Part shown: positions 57,813-64,000 of the stretch, piece by piece
How the letters are laid out: every line of letters starts with the position of its first letter
Position numbering within the stretch: position 1 is the stretch's first letter
DNA from: Uranotaenia lowii
Lineage: Eukaryota > Arthropoda > Insecta > Diptera > Culicidae
DNA length: 64,000 nt
NCBI RefSeq assembly: GCF_029784155.1
Contig: NC_073691.1
Coordinates: 131,502,714-131,566,713, forward strand
Direction of reading: 5' to 3'
Made by a program: the position numbers and the translations under genes
The notes under the pieces: model-generated
Seen by the model: the letters and a program-made list of their open reading frames with translations, nothing else
Told to the model about the DNA's origin: nothing
Database searches by the model: none

Positions 57813-59274
57813 GATTCCCTCTCTGCAAATCTCGTTCTCATCTCAAACTTTCGAGTATAATGGTTTGATTTTTTTAATCTGGATGATTTTTTTTCTGTGG
57901 ATCATCAGTATCTAACCATAAAATGATTATGTCAAAACTTGTGTTCATTATGGAAAGCTCATGACTTTCTCAAACAAACTTCTGTACAAATAAAAAAAAA
58001 AATCATAGAAAACCCCCTTATACAGCGTTTAATTCCAGCTGCAACATTAGTTTAATTAAAGTACAGTTATCAATGATAAAAAACGGTGATTGCCGAGTCA
58101 CTCAATGTACCAGAATCGGTTGTATACTACTGACTGACCAGTACTATCTACTCTACGGTTTTCGATTACACTCCCACCCGCTGGCTGGTCATCATACAAT
58201 TTACTATTTGACTACCTTACTACATACAAGCATTGCCCTAGCACCTCAGCTGAGAGTCGATAGAGCTTTCTTAGCACCACCGACGTGAGCGAATCGGATC
58301 GGAGAAAACTAGGGATCTGGTCTGCCGGATGAGAACGGAAAGCTTTCGAGCACGTTGTCCTTTTATGCATCACAACCACAACCTTCGACAGCTAGTATGC
58401 CCTGACATACAGGACACACATACACTAGCACCCTTACCCACGTCTTTATCACCACTGACTGGCTGGATGTCACGATGTGGTGGGTGGAAAAAAGCGCCAT
58501 ATTTGAATGTCCTCCTCTCGTGTCGTTTGCTAGCTGCACGGGATTTAAAGAAGTCGGATGGAATTCAGAAACCGAGAAGACGACGTCAAAGACGGTTGAG
58601 TGCGCGCTGCTTGACGGAAAAAATCACTGGAATCTCCAGGATAGTGTGTAGCTACAGCAGAAGAGCACTGTGGCCAGGAATAATCGGGATTTTTCCTCGC
58701 AAGAATTTCCCCGAATGCTTTGGTTTATGCCAAGGACAGTAACTAACTAGCAAGTAGCAGCAGAAGCTGAAACAGAATCACGGAACAGAACAGCAATTGG
58801 AATAGAAGCAGCTACAGGAGAGTTTGGGAATGGTTCTGGATTTGGGCTCTTATCATCTTCTGGAGGGATAAGTGATATCTATAAGTATAGAATGGTAGAA
58901 GATTCCTGTTTTCATATTTGTTTGCTCGCCGATTGCAAAAAGTGTGCTTGTGTGCCAAATCTTAGTGGAATGAAGCTGGGTTGTGATAAAATTGGATAAG
59001 CAATTTTCGCTCTGTACAATTGTGTACGGCAAAGCCTTGGCGAATGAGCTTGGCAGATATCAATTAATAGTTAGTGTGTAAAGTTCGATGGTTTCAACTA
59101 ATGGGAAAAACTTGTGATTCATAGTGAGTTGGCTCCCGGAAAGCTTTCAGAAAGCGAACAACGCCAATTGACGTGATAGTTTCATACATATCAAATGTGT
59201 CCAGTGGGACCAGAGATTTATTCCAGTAGTATCCAGAATTTACAGCCTCGGAATCAGCAGCAATCATTGCTCAA
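57813..59274. other. lower-repeat, GC-richer segment; no gene called
   Basis: From about 58100 the sequence is GC-richer and free of recognisable transposon motifs. A 137-codon frame (58329-58742) has an Arg-rich stretch near its middle but no domain. It could be 5' flanking or UTR sequence of a host gene. Confidence 0.3.
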
Positions 59275-59322
59275 ATGTGTGACAGCACGAATTCCGGGTG
59301 CTTTTTCATCCGGAGCAGCAAG
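59275..59322 (+). CDS. candidate 5' coding exon of a host gene
   Basis: ATG at 59275-59277 in the context TCAAATG opens a 16-codon frame, MCDSTNSGCFFIRSSK, that ends exactly at AAG|GTGAGA, a good splice donor (59322/59323). It lies in the least repetitive part of the window. A short signal like this occurs by chance, and no acceptor or downstream exon was identified. Confidence 0.2.
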
Positions 59323-60814
59323 GTGAGAATCTGCTTCTAGAAATAAAGAATTTTTCCAAATTCGCCCCCGAAAATGCTAACAATTCTGCAAAGAATTTTC
59401 ACATTCGAATCCTTTCAACGGAGACAGAAAACCGAGGAAGAAAAATCATTAAAATCGTTTTTTCCCACACATCCACACATACAGTCACAGGTTCACGTGC
59501 AAGAGCACACATACAATAGGCGAGCGTCGTTCGTTTCGTTTGTTCTTCTGCTCACTTGCTGCTATTCCTTCTAGTTCGGCTATTGCTGAATGTTTTAAGT
59601 GAATTTGCTTCTCCCCCAATCACCAGAACCCCCCGAAACCTTTCCTTTCTTCCTTCCAAAGGTTGTTTTCTGGCCGCTCTCTTCTTCAAGCCTCTCGCGT
59701 TCTCTGTTCTTTGCTCTTGGTAGCTTTCGGCGAACGTGCTCCATTAACCTTACTGGCAGGCAGGCTACCCACCCCATTTCACTTTTTCCCACTGTCCATT
59801 TTCGGCAAGGCGAGCCACCCACTTGTATGCTCCTCGGGAAAAAAAACCTCTCATCCGCCCGATGGATAAAAGCAAAGAGGAAAAATTCGAAGAACAAGAA
59901 TGTACACCGTAAAGGAACGAGATCCGATGTAGCTAAGTGTAGCTATGTTAAGATTATTTTATTGGTCTGTTTATGTCAAGTTGTGTGAGAGGTCGTTGGA
60001 AATACATGTAGATATTTTCGGCTGTAGGTTTTTTTTTATCAAAACTGAATTAATCAAAGGATTAACGATCGATTACGGTCGGTTGAAGTTTGCTTTTTAA
60101 AATAGCCAATAGCCATCGTTACATTGGACCAGCTATTTCTGGTAATGTTTTCAGAATTGGATGTAATTGTCCGTATTTATTTCTGAAATTTCTGAAAAAA
60201 GGTTTTCAATAAACGAACTATCTGAACATTTGAAATCTGATTTGTGATGCAGGAATAATAGCTTAAAGTTATTGATTACGTCATATGCTCTGCAGTACAT
60301 TATTCGAATTAAAGCTAACAAACTTTAATTTTTTTAAGTTTCCCGCAGCGCATAAATTGCTTAAGGGGGAGGGGGGGGGGGGAGGGGGTAGGGTCTAACA
60401 CTTTCAAAAAATCGATTTTTTTTTTTTAATTTTCTTATTGTAAAACATTTCAAGAATGTTGTGTCAAATTTTCAAGACAATTGAAGCAAAACTGTAGAAA
60501 TTATAGGCCTTTATCTCCTCCTATCTAATACTGCAAGAAAGCCAGAGCAGAAATTTCAAACGCGTTTTTCTCGAAAGCACATTTTTAAAGTCCGTGGACA
60601 TCGTCATTTGAAAACTATTTATCCGATTCTTTTCAAATTTGGAACATATTTTCTGCATATAAAATACCAGACCCCAACGTTTTTCTTTTTTTTTACTTTG
60701 GAGAGATTTTACAGATTAAAAATGGCGAATTTTTTCGTGAAAAATCGTAGTTTTTACTTCAAACAGCCACAAAAATTTCATAAAAAAAATTTTCAGTTAA
60801 TTTTTTTTTGTTTC
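59323..60814. other. no gene seen
   Basis: Overlapping frames of up to 129 codons on both strands at 59595-59988 show no domain. A poly-G-rich run lies at 60365-60390. The sequence becomes AT-rich after 60000. Confidence 0.3.
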
Positions 60815-60980
60815 GATTATAGTCGTTTTACCATCATTATGGCATTCGCGACTTTATCAACGTTGCAGTTGGCGAATCGTTATTGAAAAACTATCCGGTA
60901 CAACTGCGTTCGATGTTTACTCTTGGGCTTGAACTCGCGGACATCGGCTCAGGAGGCAACAGACTTGCCAACTGAGCTAT
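60815..60980 (-). mobile_element. tRNA-headed SINE, second copy of the 15.7-kb family
   Basis: On the minus strand the head has AGCTCAGTTGGCAAGTC and GAGTTCAAGCCC (B box), then a tail shared with 15665-15834 through GTAAACATCGAACGCA, TACCGGATAG and GTTGATAAAG. About 80-85% alike by eye. Confidence 0.75.
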
Positions 60981-61759
60981 ATCACAAGCCCAAATTTTCA
61001 GTTAAATAAAAACGTTGGGGTTCAGAAAAACATCTATTAAAAATATTTTGCTCTGATTTTTTGACTTCAGATGATTCTGTGCTGAGATACAGTGTCCACC
61101 GAAAATCCTGTTTTCTAAAAGGCGTCCTCGAAAGTGCTCCTTCAACGGTTCATTTTTCAATATTTTTCTACGAAAAAATTACTAAATGTTCTTTTAACAA
61201 TGCTTTGTATAATGCAAAAAATTTGAATACATTTGTTTGAACGATACCTCTAGAAAAAAAATCGTGAAAATGGTGTTTTTTTTACCCGTTAGACCCCTTT
61301 ATGTTGTTTGAATGCTCAACTTCACATTTTAAAAGGTTTTGATAGTTTTTTTTATAAATAAATATTATTAATATCATTAGGTAATGATTTTTATACTTCA
61401 AATTAAAAAAAGAACATAATAATTTTCAAGTCCATTATTTGAAAAATGTAATTTTGAAGTTAATCTTGGCTTTTCAATTCTAAACTTTGATGTTTCGAAA
61501 CCGAAATCTGCTTTGAATGAAGGTTGTACATTAATATATTGTTTATATTTAAGTAAACTTTTGTCAAAAGTTTTGATTATGGATTCAACGTGTTATATGT
61601 TGTAAATTTATTAAGTTATAAGCTCAAACAAGAAATGATATCAACTCAACAACGTTTAGATTAGATGACTGAAAATATTAAAACTAATTATTTCATTTTA
61701 GACTTTCACCACTTAACACCTTAGGACTAGAATTTTTTCATCCTTCTCTACAAATTTCA
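60981..61759. other. no gene seen
   Basis: AT-rich DNA without recognisable features. Confidence 0.35.
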
Positions 61760-62759
61760 GTGGAGAATAGGGATACTTGATCACCTTTTCTTATTTTCAT
61801 CATATCATTTTTGGAAAATTTTGCAATTCGTTTTGCATTTTATGACAGCGTGTAATGTCAAGTTTGTATACTCCAAAAATCAGAACGATACACGAACTTG
61901 TAGTTTAACTAGAAGCTTTTTCGTGAGACAAAAAAAAAGTGATATTTTTTAAGTTACAGGAGACTTGAGCCTTTACTAAAGGAGACTTTATCCTAAATTC
62001 AGAGTGCCCAGACCCTAGGCAAAAATCGACTCAAATTAGAAGATAAAAGGTCCGTTGATTTTTTTTTTTTGCCATATTAGTTCTAATTTCACAGTTTGTA
62101 AGTATCAGACAAAGAGAATTCAAAAAGTTTGTATGCTATGATTTAATAATTGCATACTTTAAGGCTCAATTTTCTAGTTTTTAGATAAATACTGCATTTT
62201 TAGTCCGTTTTATCGGATAATTACTGGATAAACATTAGCTATTGGACGAATATAAGTAATTTCATCATAACCAATGATCACGATCTATTCAGAAGAAAAA
62301 TATATCATTTGAACTATAGGATCAATTAAACCCATAGCACACATTTTGGAAAACTTTTTCTTAAAAAAATTGAGAGTTTACTGCTGTTTGGAAAATATGG
62401 CATTATGAAGTTCAAAAGGGATGAATCATCCTTAATCCTTAAAAAAAAAGAAAAAATTGTAGTTCATATTATACTCGAACGATAGACATATTGGATTAAA
62501 TATTTTCATAATAATTTTTCTATGTGAGGAACATTTCAAAGTGATGAAAAAATATCTTCAAATCACATTTTGTTAAATTTTCAAACAAAGTTCAATAACT
62601 CGAATTTTTTTTTTTTAATATTTGTTGAATTATCAGCATTGTTGTTTTATTCTATTTAGCAATTTTTTCTTGAAAATTTGATATTTGTAAAACATTCCTG
62701 TTTCGAGATATAGCGAAGGAATCAATTATCCCCCGGGACCAAGTATCCTCATTTTCCCC
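61760..62759. mobile_element. ~1.0-kb decayed MITE
   Basis: GTGGAGAATAGGGATACTTG (61760) resembles the inverse of the right end (CCAAGTATCCTCATTTTCCC, 62739-62758). The match is imperfect but includes GGATACTTG. The interior is AT-rich and non-coding. Confidence 0.5.
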
Positions 62760-63030
62760 TATGCAACTCTTAATTTTGCATTTGGTAAAAATCATTAAAA
62801 AGCAAACTAAACATTGAAATTTGTTTGCTTAAGCGAAAATCCACAAATTCAATCGTGTTAAAATTTGTTTACCGAATTCGAAATACAAATTCAGGATTTT
62901 TCCAGAAATCTTTTATTTCAAAATTGAAAATAAATTAAATAACAATTATGAAAATATGAGCTATTTATTTGAGCTCTGATTCTCGATTATAATTTTTTAT
63001 TCTGTGGTTCAAATTATTCTGTATTAACGC

Positions 63031-63427
63031 TAAGGTTGCCAGAATATTTACAGGATGTAGCCGGGCCAGACAAATCCAGGCTATTGTATCTAAAATCCTG
63101 ACAAAATCTGGACATTTTATTTTAAAATGTTCGACTAAATATCCGGGCAAATTTGGTCAAAACCTAGGAATTATTCAACACAAATCAATAAAATAAAACT
63201 TCATAACCAATCAGCAGTTTTTAAATGATATTTTCGTTTTGGACACGTAAATAAAGAATTTTACAACACAATATGTTTTTTTTTGCTTGTTTTGGCAAAT
63301 AGAGTGAATAAATCCTGATAAAATGCGAGCTTTATTTAATAAAATCCGAGCAATCGGGCCGGACCAATTTTTTGTCAAATTGTGTATAAAATATCTGGGC
63401 AAATCCGAATAAAACCGGGCAACCTTA
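63031..63427. mobile_element. ~397-bp MITE with TAAGGTTGCC ends
   Basis: TAAGGTTGCC at 63031 faces GGGCAACCTTA at 63418. Inner words (CCGGGCAAATTTGG, CTGGGCAAATCCGAAT) are related to fragments at 12.9 and 17.1 kb. Termini resemble the hAT-like MITE at 49318, but no 8-bp duplication is evident. Confidence 0.65.
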
Positions 63428-64000
63428 TTTTAAATCCAATATTTGTATTATTTTTATTTTTGTTTAAACTTCTTAAATGCTTTAGAATTTATTTTTGAGC
63501 ACTAATGCAAAGTTATTTGGTTTCTGAATACCTCTTTTGAAACTCGTGGTTTCACATCTGATCATTAATTCTGATTTTTCTTTATAGTGTAAAACAGGCC
63601 CGTGCGAAGGACCCGTCAATGGGGGGGGTTTTCGAAATTCAAATTAGGCTAGAAATAATAACTTTACCAAAAACGCCTAATAAAGTAGGGAACTGATTTC
63701 TAAAGCCCTTTCCTCACGCATGACCATCACACAAATTCGACAAGTAATAAATTTAACTGATACTAATCAAATTATATCAGAATCAAAGTTTTAAATGAAT
63801 ATTAATTTTGGTAAGTTATTTATAAATTATACGAATTGATGATCATTATTCTTAGGTCAGTATTTCCGAAACACCAGAAAACGAATTCGAATAGAAATTT
63901 CGTTCAAAACCAAAATTTAAAGCTCCGGACATAAAAATCATTGCACAGTTATAAAATACCTAGGTACATAAAATATAACACTCGATTTGAAAAAAAAATC
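63428..64000. other. no gene seen
   Basis: AT-rich, with a G-run at 63619-63628. No recognisable feature to the window end. Confidence 0.35.

Noticed and set aside
58329..58742. 137-codon plus-strand gene
   Set aside because: No domain, no homology recognised; frames of this length are plausible in GC-richer DNA.

Overview
The window looks like repeat-dense, AT-rich insect DNA, most likely from a culicine mosquito. The basis is the mix of element families: a DD37E Tc1/mariner-type transposase of the kind known from mosquitoes (ITmD37E), BEL/Pao and mdg1-type LTR elements, RTE-like (JAM1-type) and Jockey/I/CR1-like non-LTR relics, tRNA-headed SINEs and many short inverted-repeat elements (MITEs). 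No bacterial gene organisation, rRNA gene, CRISPR array or complete host gene was recognised. The species assignment is inference.

Layout. 1-3.1 kb: a 5'-truncated non-LTR retrotransposon, flanked by a 13-bp target duplication and carrying an aberrant inverted 5' tag, interrupted by a 1.34-kb non-coding LTR element. 3.1-19 kb: MITEs, SINEs, a minus-strand RTE relic, a poly(A) retroposon and a long TGACAAA-type low-complexity tract that switches strand. 19-24.4 kb: a BEL/Pao pol relic with an inverted RT segment, then a candidate spliced minus-strand transcript, then two BEL-type LTRs of equal length placed head to head. 24.5-31.7 kb: mostly unassigned AT-rich DNA with MITEs. 31.8-33.7 kb: an intact-looking DD37E transposon exactly between two ~0.3-kb direct repeats. 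33.7-40.9 kb: a giant inverted repeat with 2.7-kb arms, a 9-bp spacer, sixteen YY1/Pho-like dyads and a 1.6-kb insertion in one arm. 41.8-47 kb: a MITE and 3.7 kb of heptanucleotide satellite arranged as repeated palindromes, split by a TTGCTGGAA-rich element. 49.3-52.4 kb: a hAT-like MITE and interleaved inverted repeats carrying four tRNA-like promoter heads. 52.8-55.6 kb: a minus-strand LTR element with three LTRs and no recognisable gag-pol. 55.6-57.8 kb: a Tc1/mariner transposase relic, a second non-LTR relic with a duplicated 3' end, and a SINE. 57.8-60 kb: lower-repeat, GC-richer DNA with one candidate 5' coding exon. 60-64 kb: SINE and MITE remnants.

The only protein-coding gene I can call with confidence is the DD37E transposase. 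The other coding traces are broken transposon genes. What unites the window is inverted symmetry at many scales: 15-bp hairpins, 250-1000-bp MITEs, 0.6-kb hairpins inside 2.1-kb foldbacks, a 7-kb palindrome, palindromic satellites and inverted LTRs. Such a locus could produce double-stranded RNA if transcribed; that is inference. All identity statements come from reading by eye, not from alignment.
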